This document shows, one piece after another, positions 1 to 10,581 of a stretch of 31,857 nucleotides of DNA. The notes under the pieces are model-generated. The model was not told the DNA's origin, searched no databases, and worked only from the letters and a program-made list of their open reading frames with translations. This DNA is from Psilocybe azurescens (taxonomy: Eukaryota; Basidiomycota; Agaricomycetes; Agaricales; Agrocybaceae): the NCBI GenBank assembly GCA_023853785.1, contig JAJIRX010000334.1:1-31857 (forward strand), written 5' to 3'. The position numbers were made by a program, and so were the translations under genes. Positions within the stretch are counted from its first letter, which is position 1. The number at the start of each line of letters is the position of its first letter.

Positions 1-1187
1 AGAACACAATAGACTGCCTATTTTCAATTAGGAAATCATATCCCAGTGTTATCTCTCTGCCCACATCTTTATTTAAATAGCATCTACACATTCACAAATC
101 CTCTATTGCTATATATCAGTCATAAAGCTTGCCAGTGCAGTGCTCTTGCACCTTGCTAAGTTAGTGCCACACTTCATACTACATATAATATAAACATTTC
201 ATCCTCCACCCTTTTTAAGTCTAATGAAAATTATGTGAAAATGTCACAACAAAGCATAGCACCTTCAGCATCATGCCTATGCCAGTATATATTCCCACAA
301 TATATCCCCAGCACACTCTTCAACAATTATTGTGTATATTATTGTCACAAAAGAATTTTACTTTGCATCTTATACAAAACTGGAACTATCCTGCTATCCA
401 CAGCATCTGCAACACTCTGCTATTCTAAATTTTATAGCTTACACTCTTTACAATTAAAATAGCTGTCTCCTCATCCCACTACATTTGTCCTGCAAATTAA
501 TCACATTAATCTACAGCCCATAGTACATTAAAATTTTAGTTCTTATGCACAATATTTACCCTATGTATGTCTATATTTTTACCCACTACATGAGGGCATA
601 ATAGCTTCATTCTCAACAAAATATTTTATCACCTGTACAGCACTGGAGACTGCCTATTTTCAGTTGCAAAATTGTCCCAGTACTATTTTTCTATCTACAT
701 CTTTATTAAAAGTTCCACCCTGTTCCACTCAAAAACATGGTCACCAACCTATAGCTTATTTTGTACTAACTTGTCCACTGTCCTAATCATATTCATTGTT
801 TGCAAATTTATTCAGTGGTTTGCATTTGAATTTTGTAAATAGTGTCAACCACAACAACTGTTCACCAAAGCCAAAAACTGCAGAAAATGCTTTAATACCA
901 CTGGAAATGGCTAATAGACACATTGAGAATGTGTTATTTAGTGGAGTCTTTTTGGGATGTGTGGCACCAATTTTGTTATTTGCCATCAGCCTCTGGTTGT
1001 TTGTTTCAAAGGGCCCCAGCACCGGCCCCAAAACACAGCAGTCTGCTTAATAATGCTTGGTCATGCTTAGGTAAAATTAACTTCCTCTTTAGAATGTGAA
1101 GCAGCCATGTTTTATATTATAGATCATGTGATTTCAATACATCATTTATAATATATAAGCAATTATTACATAAGGCTGACTAAGCAT
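1..1187. other. AT-rich stretch, no recognised gene
   Basis: I find no recognisable gene here. The short open frames at 235-462 and 783-1050 begin with non-ATG codons or overlap on both strands. The plus frame at 796-1050 has one hydrophobic stretch near its C-terminus but nothing I can name. A diverged direct repeat (listed separately) is the only structure seen. Confidence 0.5.
11..709 (+). repeat. Diverged direct repeat of about 65 bp
   Basis: The block starting GACTGCCTATTTTCA at about 11-75 recurs at about 646-709. Both copies run through CCCAGT, a pyrimidine-rich tract and CATCTTTAT, and differ by scattered substitutions and small indels. They are about 635 bp apart in the same orientation. 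They could be remnants of a tandem duplication or very decayed element ends; no coding region lies between them. Confidence 0.45.
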
Positions 1188-1320
1188 TGTTTGTACACTG
1201 AGTAAGTACATTCTGAGAAATTCTGACCAGATTCTGACCAGTTTAAACTGAGTCCAGTGGATTCTGACTGGGCACTGACTGCTTCCAACCAGTACTGGGG
1301 GGCACTGTAAAAGTACTGGT
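1188..1320 (-). repeat. Word element W0 (small palindromic-word repeat)
   Basis: A 130-bp patch made of reiterated TTCTGACCAG, ACTGG and CCAGTGGA words. On the minus strand it starts at about 1320 with AGTACTTTTACAGTGCCCCC, which closely matches the start of W1 (TGTACTTTGCAGTGCCCCC at 8011). Only this one terminus is clear; the other, near 1190, is degenerate. It is probably a deleted non-autonomous relative of W1 and W2. Confidence 0.45.
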
Positions 1321-1451
1321 CAGGTGGCTCATAATAATGCTGTAGTAAGATCTTTACATAAAATTGTAATAGAGGAAATGGGTAGGAAATGGGTAATAAT
1401 GAGTTCAAAAGTATAAAAAATGGCACTCCACTTTTTACTGCTGTAATGTTT

Positions 1452-1718
1452 TTATTTAAAATTAGCCTGTTGCTTTCTGATATATTTTGTTAGATCTCTG
1501 TGCTTGCATGCCAGGTCCATGATAATACAACCTTCAATAAAATATTTTAGCATCTCATTGACCAAGATCCAAATCAACAATCTAACAAGCAAGCTCTGGA
1601 TAAGCATGTTGCACTCCAATGGAACACCAACTTTAATTGTCTTGTAGCTTATTTGCATTTTAAAAGTATTGTTCAGTCCCCAACAGTAGTGTCTGAAAAC
1701 AAGTTGAAGGCATATCAT
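1452..1718 (-). other. Unrecognised 88-aa open frame
   Basis: I do not recognise this reading frame. It begins with an ATG at 1718 and ends with TAA at 1452. Near the C-terminus it contains CKHRDL followed by a tyrosine, which resembles the CKH-DLRY motif of the X and X-prime exons at 2385 and 24093. The rest shows no similarity I can see, so the match may be chance or a very old paralogous fragment. No intron signals or neighbours support it as an expressed gene. Confidence 0.2.
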
Positions 1719-1865
1719 CTTTTGAGGAGCAATAGCAACTTGCAGGTGATGTCTAAAAGGTCCTGAAAGTGTGTTATTTCATGTCACTGATTTTATATAT
1801 TTTTAATTATCTTGTTATATTTTGTATATCTTTTTTAAAGATGTTACACTTCTATTTCTAAAGCT

Positions 1866-2510
1866 GAGGCTCCTCTTATTGTCAATACTCTTTCTATGAT
1901 GTATTGTGCATGTGGCAGCTTAGTTTCTGCTGTTGAGTACAAGGCTCAAAATATTCCAACACCTGATTCTGATTCTGATTCTGACTTTTCTGATACTGGT
2001 TCACTGGTTCAGGAAACTCCTGCAGTTATTCAAATTGCTGCACATGTTGCTGTTCTATTTATTAACAAATATATGGATCTGACTTGGGATTGTGAAATTT
2101 ATGTTATATCAATTGGGATGAGATCCCTTCTTCTTTCATCTACACACAGTTAATCAAATTATAGTGATGTGCCCTGACTGCAAGTTTATTTGGCTAAAAG
2201 CAGACAGAAATTGATGCAAAGAAGTTGAAGACCATCAAGAAACTAGTTTTAAATTGATAGCAAGCAACATATGCTGTTGAAGCAGCTAATGTTTGTGCTC
2301 CAAAGCAATGGAAAACAAAGTAATTTTCATATATTTTGTGCATCCCATTATTAATTAATGTCCTATTAGGATGAGTTGAAATGTATGGAAACCGGGACTG
2401 TCACGCTCCAAAATAGTAGCAGCACCATCGCCGATCCATTCTCCGACATTTGTAAGCATGGAGACCTCAGATACCTTTCCAAATTTAAAGTTATTGCATT
2501 CTTATAGTGC
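1866..2510 (+). pseudogene. Gene X remnant, unrecognised family
   Basis: Coding-like pieces on the plus strand. A frame from about 1866 to 2153 contains a CAC motif and an Asp-Ser run (1966-1986). A broken stretch from 2160 to 2319 contains CPDC and lysine-rich residues plus in-frame stops. A last exon (2370-2510) carries METGTV, ADPFSDICKH and DLRYL and ends with TAG. A probable 50-nt intron (2320-2369) precedes that exon, though the codon phase across it does not close, so an indel is likely. The last exon is duplicated in inverted orientation as X-prime (24093-23997). I cannot name the family. The 3-prime end stops about 120 bp short of the convergent DDE pseudogene. Confidence 0.4.
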
Positions 2511-2549
2511 GTAGTCAAGTAGGAATATAATACATGTCATAGTACTAGT
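2385..2549 (+). repeat. Inverted repeat IR-L (partner at 23926-24093)
   Basis: This block runs from ATGGAAACCGGGAC to AGTACTA and matches the reverse complement of 23926-24093 at roughly 80 percent by eye. It includes the last coding exon of X and about 40 bp beyond its stop, so conservation extends outside the coding part. The two copies point inward and bracket the DDE gene and alpha-kinase. They may be transposon terminal inverted repeats, or the 3-prime ends of two paralogous genes. Confidence 0.7.
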
Positions 2550-2633
2550 GCGTCTGTAGAAATTTAAACAAAGCCAAACTGATCAATCCAGAGACCATGT
2601 GAGAGTTATTGGGTTGATTCTTCAGTGATCCCT

Positions 2634-4527
2634 TTACCATTCATCAATTACTTCTGTGTCGACATACTCCTCATCTGTAAATTGAACTTCCAGCTCAAAA
2701 TTGTCACCATCCTCAAGGGCATCCAACTGTGAGATGTGAGATGTGTCTAAGTATGAATAACATATTTTAGATGAGCACTCCAATAATAATTTCCATAGAA
2801 AAGAAAACTTACCAAGTCCTTGTCCATTATTTACGCCCCATATAATATTGTCCTTCGCCATCAGCTTCATCAATTCCTCCTTCAAGTTCGTCCCTGAAAC
2901 AAGTTCCAAGTTATTTTGAGGATCTGTATCTGCTAGCTGTTTCTCCTAATGAGTAATATACTCAACTGCTTCTTCGAGCTGCTCCAATTGAAATAGAAGC
3001 TCATTATAAATTTCCCAAATGTTTTCCCCAGTGACAACCGGGTTACCCATACTTGTATACAATATATTTGCAAATTTATTGAATGTTGAAGGCACCAGTT
3101 CAAAAACAGGGTCTTGTGGAGGTGCATAAAGACCACAAACATAATTTATAGCATTCTTGTCGACCTTAACCTATGCATTTAAATTATATGAACCTTCAGT
3201 TCAAAGTTATAGAAAAATATTAAGCATACCTTGAAGTCCAAGCATCCAAAATGGTCAGGAGAATCGCAAATATCATTTGGAATACCATGGGGAAGGACCT
3301 TGTTTTGGTTGGCCCATTTCCGAGTGTTATTTAGCTTGTCCACATAGGAATCAAGCTCTTGCTGGATCCAAGGAATGAAAAGCCAGCGAAAGACAAGACT
3401 TTTAGAGAACATGAGTTTAGCAATTAAAATTTTAAAATTATCAAAAACGCACACATCTAGTGGGTTCCCGATATCATACCAGTCATTTGTAACACCACGT
3501 TGAAGTATATCTTCAAATCCTGGCATGAATCGACGTCAAGTTGTGACCATGCAATTTCTGGCATAACATTCTTCTTATGCCGCATCCATCGATGCTGGAT
3601 TGTACCTACTAAACTACCGTCGTGCCAGTGGCGAAGGACGGTCTGCGCATTTATGATTCCATAATTCTCAGAGCCAGGGTCACTCTGGGACACCAGCAGC
3701 ATGTCTGTTGAGATTGATCATTTAAATTTTTGAATAGAAAAGGAGTAGATGAAAGCGCACATCCAGTAGCCTCTACCCTGTCAATATAATACAATGCAAT
3801 GAGTTTTGGATTATTATTAGTCCACCAGACCTTCATCCAATGGATCTTTCCTGGGAAAGGATCGATGCCAGTATGTAATGCCAGTCCAAATTTCTTCCAT
3901 TTATCATGTTGATCAACAGCCCAAAGATTGTTAATTCCAGCTGACCAGAAGCGACTGCGCTTAAGCCGTCCAGCTTTGCACTCCTTGACAAGCTGGGGCT
4001 CAAAGATCTTGAAATATTCCACAACAAGGTCTCTAAATAAATTGTTCAGATAATGTTGGAAGGAATTTAATAGACTAATAGTAGAACAATCTACTTACTT
4101 GCTCACTGACAGTCCCATTTCGTGAAACAAATTGTTTGTCATGTCTCATGCACCTGACTTGGGATATTTCTTTCGAAGGATGACCATTGCATCCCGAATG
4201 GTTTCTAATGTGTGAGCTTGTTGACGAGTACAAGTCAGTCCCATTTGTGTTCTAATTTTGCTAAACGAAGTCATTCTGTAGAAAATTAGTCAACAAATAA
4301 CATTGACAGCTAAAAGTGCAACGGACCCTATTCCAAACTCTTTGAGGTTTATATGTTTTGTTTGCAATAACTCGACAATTTCCTTGTCAGTTTTCCGCAT
4401 TTTCCAGTATTGCAAGATGTGCGGAGAAATATCTTCCAAGGGAGCTAAATATTTTCACATCATATTTCAACCAAGAAATAGCAAAGTAAATCTTATGAAG
4501 TGGCTTATGCTAATTTGCTTTTGGCAT
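2634..4527 (-). pseudogene. Integrase-core (RNase H-fold DDE) transposase-like pseudogene
   Basis: Eight exons can be joined: 4527-4513 (probable start MPKAN), 4444-4327, 4275-4099, 4032-3761, 3704-3453, 3398-3230, 3170-2813 and 2746-2634. The introns are 51-66 nt with GT-AG ends, apart from the first, whose donor is unclear. Exons 2 and 3 give an N-terminal helix-turn-helix-like region. The catalytic core shows D in AVDQHDKW (3912-3914), D in SDPGSEN (3679-3681) and E in MPEIAW (3556-3558), a complete DDE set. The pattern matches the integrase-core family common in mushroom genomes and known also from animals (I believe Pfam rva_4). Lesions are a TGA at 4146-4148 where the family has Arg, a 1-nt deletion near 3536, and TAG at 2946-2948. 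It is divergent from the alpha-kinase, 790 bp away. Its function is inferred to be DNA strand transfer; I know of no biochemical proof for the family. Confidence 0.82.
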
Positions 4528-5320
4528 GACTGTAAACAGTGATGAATAGAAGTGGATTTCGATACAGAGTGCCTTAGTCTTAGGGTAAATGAGGAAATGG
4601 GTGATACCACAATGTGTTGATGTCCAAGACACTTTTAAACTACACTTAAAGCCTAGAGTATTTAATGATTCTCCTCAAAGACAAATTAAGGGAACAATGA
4701 GATGATACCAAATGAATCGGAGTCACACATTTGATCATTTAAATGAAGGAGGGAATTTATGACTGCCAATATAAAATTTAAATCTGTAGAATGATGAGTT
4801 AAATGAATGCATGGACAACACAATGACGATGTGACTCATGAATATGATTCCAAATCTTGAAGTGAGTGGTGCAGATACCTGAAATGGTTGGGTTGCGGCA
4901 ATCACACAAGTATTGAAGCTGATGTAATTATTCACAGGGTTTATGAGCGGCATACTAGAATATCAATGGTCTCAGTTTTCCCGGAATCAGAGACATAAAA
5001 GTGCATTGTTCAAACCCATTATAAATGGAAAAATGTTGTGTTGCGTTCCTTATTGCAAAATATGGTGAGAGTCCGTTTCAAAGGTCTAGATTGCATTATT
5101 CAATATGATGATTCAACTGGCTGAGTAATTTCTGGGTGTTTCAGAAAATTGGACAGTTTGCCTGATTTTAATGTTCACCCTGAATGTCTCAAGCCTCTAG
5201 GGCTATCCAACACGAAAAGGATAAGAAGGATATGATTTCGACCAATCAATATTCCATCTTCTCCTTCCAAAGTCGCCTTCTAGATTCTTTACAACATTTA
5301 GCTTCTTGCTCACATTGTTG
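4528..5320. promoter_or_regulatory. Divergent intergenic region between DDE gene and alpha-kinase
   Basis: About 790 bp separate the start codons of the two divergent genes, so it probably held both promoters. I see no clear TATA box or conserved operator. The small open frame on the minus strand at 4735-4953 has no recognisable content. The assignment rests only on position. Confidence 0.35.
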
Positions 5321-7963
5321 ATGTCCTCTGATACTTTCTCTGTTTCTACTCAATTCACCGAGGATGTAATTGCCAGGCATGAAACTGTCTGTGAGCATGC
5401 TTCTTGCCAGAAAATTATCAAGCCTGGAGAAGAGCGTTGATTTATTTCTAATGTCATGACCACAAACATTGGAAGACATGTCTGCAGTCAATGTTACTGT
5501 TATTACTACGGAAACCCGCAACAACTGTGCGTAAGACATTAAAAACTACTAATTCCAATGGTATATTCTGATTCTCTCAGCTCAATTTTTATGTTAATGG
5601 ATCTTCACAAGAAAACCCATCAACTGTGGCCTCAGCTCCAGAAATCAGCATTGAGAAGATACGTGCAGAAGTTAACCAGTCTCAGAAGCAAGGTAAGTAC
5701 AGAAGACATTTCTCATTATACTTATTTTTATAATGTATAAATTCCAGGAGTCCATCACCCTCAAAATCGTGTCATGGCTATGGTCTCTTCTTCAGGTTAT
5801 GCACAGGTGCCGAATTTTTCTGGGCCAGCAATTCATAATCCAAACTACTATCAACAGGTCTTTGGGAATTTTGGGCAGTCACAGCCAATTCCAGGACCTT
5901 CAGCTGGGCTCCCGAGTATTGGTTATTCGCCTGCTCATGACCAATATGCTCAAGAGCGCGAACAGCAGGCAAAGATGGTGTATTCCACAGTTGGCCTTAA
6001 CTCTGCAATTGGAATGGTAGATATTTTGGCTATCAGCGCCTATGCCAGCTTCCAACAAGAATGGATATGAACACATTTTGGTTAGTTATCACATTATATA
6101 TTTATCATCAAGGTATCTTTCATAACTGGATATTTCCCTCTCAAAATTTCAGGCCTTGAAGGAAGGGACTCAGGTTCAGTCTGATGTTCTCCCGCAGATA
6201 TTATTGCACATGTCAAGAGTGTTCTTTCTCCCAGCTTGGTCAAAATATGGAATGGCTTTGTCTTCAATTTTGATTCCATGGTTGTTCAGGAGGAAGCTAT
6301 GTTCATGGATCTCTCAAATGCTAGTGTCTCTCCTTTGCTGCCATATTTTGATAACTGCTTTATGACTATCCGAGCAAAGGATAAAGTTGCAGTGTTTAAG
6401 GCACCAAAGAAGCCCACTGAATTTCTCCTTATTATCGACGCCGGCCAGTGGAAGGCCGCAGGACATTTTTAGACATAAAGTATGCCAATGAACAGGCTCA
6501 GAGCTCTACATTTTGTTCATCTTTGGTGTGTTTCCAAGTACCTATTTAACCGAGCAGGCTAACTAAAGATAATTACTATTCAGACCCACCAATCCAGTGG
6601 ACAGCCCGTATGTTCCCATTAATCATTCCAATCCAATCATATTTGTGATGAGTTATTAGGTGGTCCCTAAACTTAAATCAGTTGCCCGGGTTCGCAAATC
6701 CGAATCCTCAGTGAACAAGGTAAAATTATTCATTGAATAGTGTTATACAAGCTCTCAGATTTTGTAGGACAATGTTTCAACCCATTCTGTGAATTCTAAT
6801 AAACGAAAAGCAACAGAAGATCTTGTTTCTATTGATTCAGACTCTGGAGATGTGAGTGTCATTCACTTAATTTTTTCTTCTTCCATTGAATAACCACAAC
6901 CAGGAGGAAGTTCAGGCTATACTCATTAATAGAAAGACTATTCCAATTTACCTGTTATTGTCAAGCCAGGCAGGAAAGTTAATTCCTGAAAAACTTCTGA
7001 TGCTCCTCTAGATCTCAACCATAACACTATTCAAGACGCAATTTGCCATGGTGGCCAGCGGCTGAAAGCTCAAACTCTCCCGAGTGCGTACTAAGTTCTA
7101 ACTGCTTAATCTAAAAATCTGAACATGGCATCTCAATATTTCTCAGTAAATCATGTTCTTACTGAGCGTATCCAGTTCCACCCAAATATCGTTGTTCCTT
7201 TCCATGAACTGCTGACTGTCACTGGAGAAGCATACCTCAATCTCAGCATAACTTTCCATGGCCTTATTGCCTGTGATCCACAAAAGAACCACCTTCATTC
7301 TTGGACAAAGGGACTTTCAAGACTGCATCGAAGGCAAAGCTTACATTACTTAATGCTACCTCATTGACTGGGTTAGGAACACATCCAAACATTGCCGAAG
7401 ATATAGCCTTGAAGTGATTTTTCAAAACAGAGACAAGGGATGGAGCGATCAAATGTTATCCCGCTGCTGATGAGAAAATCAAAATTTTGAATGAGGCAAA
7501 ACAAATGGGATGGGCTGCGTCTCTTCTCCGTCTGGCATACTCTTTCATTAACCAATTTCTCAAGACCGCGGAAGTCTCTCCACCCTTCCAAATCCCCAAT
7601 CTTTGTTTTGTCCATGCAGGAATAGCTTTTGCACAGAAGGAGATTGATGCCATTGGGTCTGCTCATTCGTCACTCCGTGCTAGTTATATTCTCGAGGAAT
7701 TAATTCAGAGTACTGAACTTCCTTTCCAAAAGTATATTCACAATAGCGATGCTATCCCTCTTCAGGAACCATGGGAGAAGGGTTATAATACAGGGATATT
7801 CCTCTGTTTTGTGCAACACATCCAGTATCAAGAAACTGCACACCAAGCATACATTTCTGACTTTCAGGGTAGGTCCTTTTTCATGTTCTAAGTTCACCAA
7901 TTAACCTTTTTATTCTTCAGGTGGGAAGACGCTTCTCACCAATCCCCAAGTAATGACAAATCC
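5321..7963 (+). pseudogene. Alpha-type protein kinase, 5-prime part (broken)
   Basis: An alpha-kinase (atypical Ser/Thr kinase, eEF2K/TRPM7 fold) would transfer phosphate from ATP to protein. It starts at ATG 5321. Exon 1 (5321-5530) encodes a Cys-rich segment with C-x4-C and HVCSQC. The next exons are 5581-5692 and 5748-6016, then a Gln/Pro/Ser-rich linker. The kinase domain runs from about 7150: VPFHELL, GTFKTA, the ATP-binding Lys in IALK (7412-7414), ILEELI, KYIHN, QHIQY, catalytic Asp in ISDFQG (7859-7861), then a 52-nt intron and LLTNPQVMT. Lesions are TGA at 5438-5440 and 7415-7417, and 1-nt losses near 6190 and 7275. The last exon lies at 23678-23811 because element W1 landed in the final intron. 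The exon structure between 6016 and 7150 is uncertain. Confidence 0.85.
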
Positions 7964-8009
7964 ATGAATAAACCATTATTTCTCTCAATGTTCTGGGCTA
8001 ACAATTTTG
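7964..8009 (+). other. Left part of the last alpha-kinase intron, with branch point
   Basis: Before insertion this intron was 59 nt (7964-8009 plus 23665-23677). It contains the branch site CTAAC at 7998-8002 and ends at TTTCCAG (23671-23677). The codon phase closes exactly across it: CC at 7962-7963 plus G at 23678 gives Pro, followed by DLRND. The donor reads ATGAAT, which fits an original GTGAAT with one G-to-A change, so splicing was probably lost. Confidence 0.7.
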
Positions 8010-8335
8010 GTGTACTTTGCAGTGCCCCCATTTTCCGTTGGACTCCAATGGACTTTCACTGGACCCAGCCAATTCCAATGGACAGTCCATTGGACGTCCA
8101 ATGGATTCCGTTGGACTCCACAAAATTCTGGTACCAGTCCAGTCAGAGTCCGGCCAAATTCTGGTCAAAGTCCAGTCAAGTCACTTCAAGACAGAAAACA
8201 GGTGGACTGGCCGGACTGTCCAGTCCATTGGACTTCCAATGGACTTCCAATGGACTTCCACCGGACTCTAAGTATTTAATTAGACCAGATCCAAGAGTGC
8301 TCTGTCCAGTGGACTCCATTGGACATCAGCAGTGT
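8010..8335. repeat. W1 left arm, palindromic TCCANTGGA words
   Basis: At least eight TCCAATGGA or TCCATTGGA words occur in 300 bp (for example near 8044, 8073, 8085, 8098, 8227, 8237, 8249 and 8313), plus degenerate forms such as GTCCAGTC and CCGGAC. The core GTCCANNGGAC is self-complementary, so the strand could fold into many alternative hairpins. The open frames of 84-131 aa across it are by-products of the repeat. Confidence 0.75.
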
Positions 8336-8649
8336 TCTTGGAAGCTTTGGGAGGCATAGTAAGGAAGCTAGGTCACTAGGATGAGCTTAGATGGTGGTGG
8401 ATGAAGGAAGAGATAACAGATTATGCAACTTGTCAAGTTGGGCAGACATTACATAAGCCCTTTCTCACTGGAAACTGCTGTTCTCAAAAATATTCTAAGT
8501 CCAATCTGACGGAAATTTCTGTTTTATGCTAACCCAGACATTCTGAGAGCTTGAAAATAGTATATAACAAAGCTAACTACAACATGTATGTATAGGAAAG
8601 TAACTACACTAATGTATGTATAGGAAAGTAGCTACACCACGAAATTGGA
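8336..8649. other. W1 interior, unique sequence with short tandem duplication
   Basis: No gene is seen. Two adjacent copies of about 27 bp containing ATGTATGTATAGGAAAGTA lie at about 8585-8637. The rest appears unique within the window. Confidence 0.4.
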
Positions 8650-9180
8650 CAGAGTGGGTGTGAAACAGAGGGCAACAGCATGTAAAGAGGGGCAGGTGAC
8701 AATCCAAAGGGGGATGGGATGGGTGTTGCATGCGAAACATGGGGCGACAGCGGTCCAAAGGGGGACAGGGTGGGTGCCGTATGCAAAACAGAGGGCAACG
8801 GCTGTGCAAGAGGGCACAGTGTGCTATTGCATGCAAAACAGGGGGGGGATGACAATCTGAAGGGGGGAAGGGACGGGGTGCCATATATGAAACAGAGGGC
8901 GACGGCTGTGCGAGAGGGCACAGTATGCTATCGCATGCAAAATGGGGGGATGACAATCCGAAGGGGGAAGGAACAGGTGCTGTATGCGAAATGGAGGGTA
9001 ACAGCCATGCGAGAGGGCATGATATGCTGTTGCATGCGAAATGGGGGGATGATGATCCAAAGGGGGGAAGGAACAGGTGCCATATGCAAAACAGAGGGCG
9101 ATGACCCAAAGGGGGACAGGGCGGGTTCCATATGCAAAACGGGCAGCGGCGGCCGTCCAACAGGACACAGTGTGCTGTGA
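8650..9180. repeat. Minisatellite of about 100-bp units
   Basis: Units recur at the GCATGC landmarks 8728, 8829, 8933 and 9032, spaced 101, 104 and 99 bp. Each unit has two related halves, one with AGGGCGACGGCTGTGCGAGA and one with GGGGGGATGACAATCC followed by AAGGGGG. The strand bias (purine-rich plus strand) leaves long stop-free frames on both strands, the longest 183 aa on the minus strand; I treat these as artefacts. Gypsy-A inserted at its right edge. Confidence 0.8.
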
Positions 9181-9810
9181 TGAAAAGATCCTTATTTGTT
9201 TGAGTTCGGATCCGTTTGTGAGGGGGGAGTAGACTCCGTCTACTTTGTGCTATAGGTTGGGGTTGGGAATGAGAAGGTTTAATATTTAATATGTTAAGAT
9301 TTTTAGGGGAAAAGGGACAGGAAACAATATGGAATGATGTTCACAGAGGGAGAGAAACAAATTTAGAACGTGTGGGGACGATGTGAGATGGAGGGAGCGG
9401 GTATCCAACTGCCCTACCAGTCCTAATCTACCTGCACTTTATAGTACCGTAGGATTTCTAAGGTACAAAAATATAAATGAAATAAACTAAGAGACCATGT
9501 GTTCCCTAAGCCAAAGCCCAGGGAATGCGTGTCCAATGAACTGAAGGAAAAGTTAAAACTACACTGCAAGGAATAAGGGGACTAAGGCCAAGCTCTGTGG
9601 CGCAATCTTAACCATATATGGATTGTCTTGGCGAGTGTGGCGTCTTTTTCGTACAGGCTCCGTTGTGTGTAATTTCGTTGTCGCCAGCGCCGTTTATTAT
9701 CTTTCCAGAATTGAAATATCTGTGGAATTCACATGACAAGATCCCGATAGGGATTTTGTTGCATGGATTCCGGTATCTCTTCCGTCTGCACGTCGGTAGC
9801 CTCCCTTACA
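9181..9810 (-). repeat. Gypsy-A downstream LTR (3-prime LTR of the minus-strand element)
   Basis: 630 bp, TGAAAAG to CCCTTACA on the plus strand. It differs from the 22139-22770 copy by a few 1-2 nt indels and about two substitutions (near 9365, 9447, 9521, 9685 and 9780). The two LTRs are therefore very similar and the insertion is fairly young compared with the genes it disrupts. The 69-aa open frame at 9618-9827 inside it has no recognisable content. Confidence 0.93.
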
Positions 9811-9820
9811 CCTCCCAGGG
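9811..9820 (-). promoter_or_regulatory. Weak polypurine tract of Gypsy-A
   Basis: On the minus strand CCCTGGGAGG directly precedes the TG of the LTR. Only the last six bases are purines, which is short for a polypurine tract, but the position is correct for plus-strand DNA priming. Confidence 0.4.
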
Positions 9821-9822
9821 AC

Positions 9823-9830
9823 TATAAAAG
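9823..9830 (+). promoter_or_regulatory. TATA box candidate for the antisense ORF
   Basis: TATAAAAG lies 13 bp inside the LTR boundary and 40 bp upstream of the ATG at 9863, on the strand opposite to gag-pol. Spacing fits a core promoter with a very short leader. Confidence 0.35.
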
Positions 9831-9862
9831 TTGACTCCCATGTCAACCGTGAGGTACACAAA

Positions 9863-10515
9863 ATGTTGAAGGTGTTTTCGAACCGCGCACTCAGCCGTAT
9901 CCAATACTTCGCTACTCAGCAATGGCACAGTGACTCTTGTGAAGGTGCTGCCACTAGTCTCCGTGTCCTGTCCGAAGGCGTTCATGGTTCCCGGGGGGAG
10001 TTCTACAATTATATCCGTTTCCTCGATGCCATGGTGCGTTATCAGGTTTGTTCCCATACACATGAAACTGACAGATATACGCAGAGGGACATGTCCCGAA
10101 CTCGTCAGGCTATGCTCGAGCTCGATGTTGTTCCCTCTGTTACGGACCGAGATTTAGTAACCTTCCAACAGGTTATCGAGGCAGGTGTTCGCCACAATGT
10201 TCCACACTGTCGCCCAATCCGATGCAATTGGTGCCGTTTATGTGCTCATGTCTGTAGAGCAACGCGAGCGCTTCAATTTCACTGGGTGGTATGTTGAACA
10301 GATTGAGAAGGCATTATTTCATGGCAGTCCCATATTGGTTCCTTCGGGATGACGATGATATGCCACTACTAGAAGGAGAAGAAGACGTGGACCAGGCCGT
10401 AGGGGAGAGGGTGCGGGGAGCGATGGTTTGCAATGGGGGATCAAGGGCGATGTTAATTAAGCTTGTAGAATCAGGGAAAGTAGAAAATTTGTCTGGAATG
10501 TTCTCGTTGAATTAA
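9863..10515 (+). pseudogene. Antisense accessory ORF in Gypsy-A, unrecognised protein
   Basis: This frame runs opposite to gag-pol, between the pol stop and the downstream LTR. It starts at ATG 9863 and is open for 144 codons. Two 1-nt frame changes (near 10187 and 10347, the second in a G run) connect three protein-like segments. Landmarks are MLKVFSNRALSRI at the N-terminus, FNFTGWYVEQIEKA near 10275-10316, and an acidic stretch DDDDMPLLEGEED near 10349-10387; the stop is TAA at 10513. Joined, it would be about 217 residues. The basic amphipathic start could be a mitochondrial presequence, a weak inference. I do not recognise the family. A competing minus-strand frame at 9806-10063 exists, so the coding strand is not certain. 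Confidence 0.4.
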
Positions 10516-10543
10516 GGAAACTGAAAGCAAAATGGGTAGGTGA

Positions 10544-10564
10544 TTTTTTTTTTTTTTTTTTTTT
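10544..10564. repeat. Poly-T run of 21
   Basis: Twenty-one consecutive T on the plus strand, that is poly-A in the sense of Gypsy-A, lying 17 bp past the pol stop codon. It may mark an old retrocopy junction or be simple slippage. Confidence 0.8.
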
Positions 10565-10581
10565 GTAGGTGTTGAGTTAAG

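Noticed and set aside
5246..5539. 97-codon minus-strand frame over the start of the alpha-kinase
   Set aside because: The plus strand encodes the Cys-rich segment continuous with the kinase exons and joined by well-phased introns; the minus frame is its shadow.
8609..9180. Overlapping open frames of 114-183 codons on both strands
   Set aside because: They arise from the 100-bp G-rich minisatellite, in which stop codons are rare; the peptide is a repeat of the unit and no frame is favoured.
8650..9180. CRISPR-like array
   Set aside because: The units are adjacent tandem repeats of about 100 bp without unique spacers, in a eukaryotic context with spliceosomal introns.
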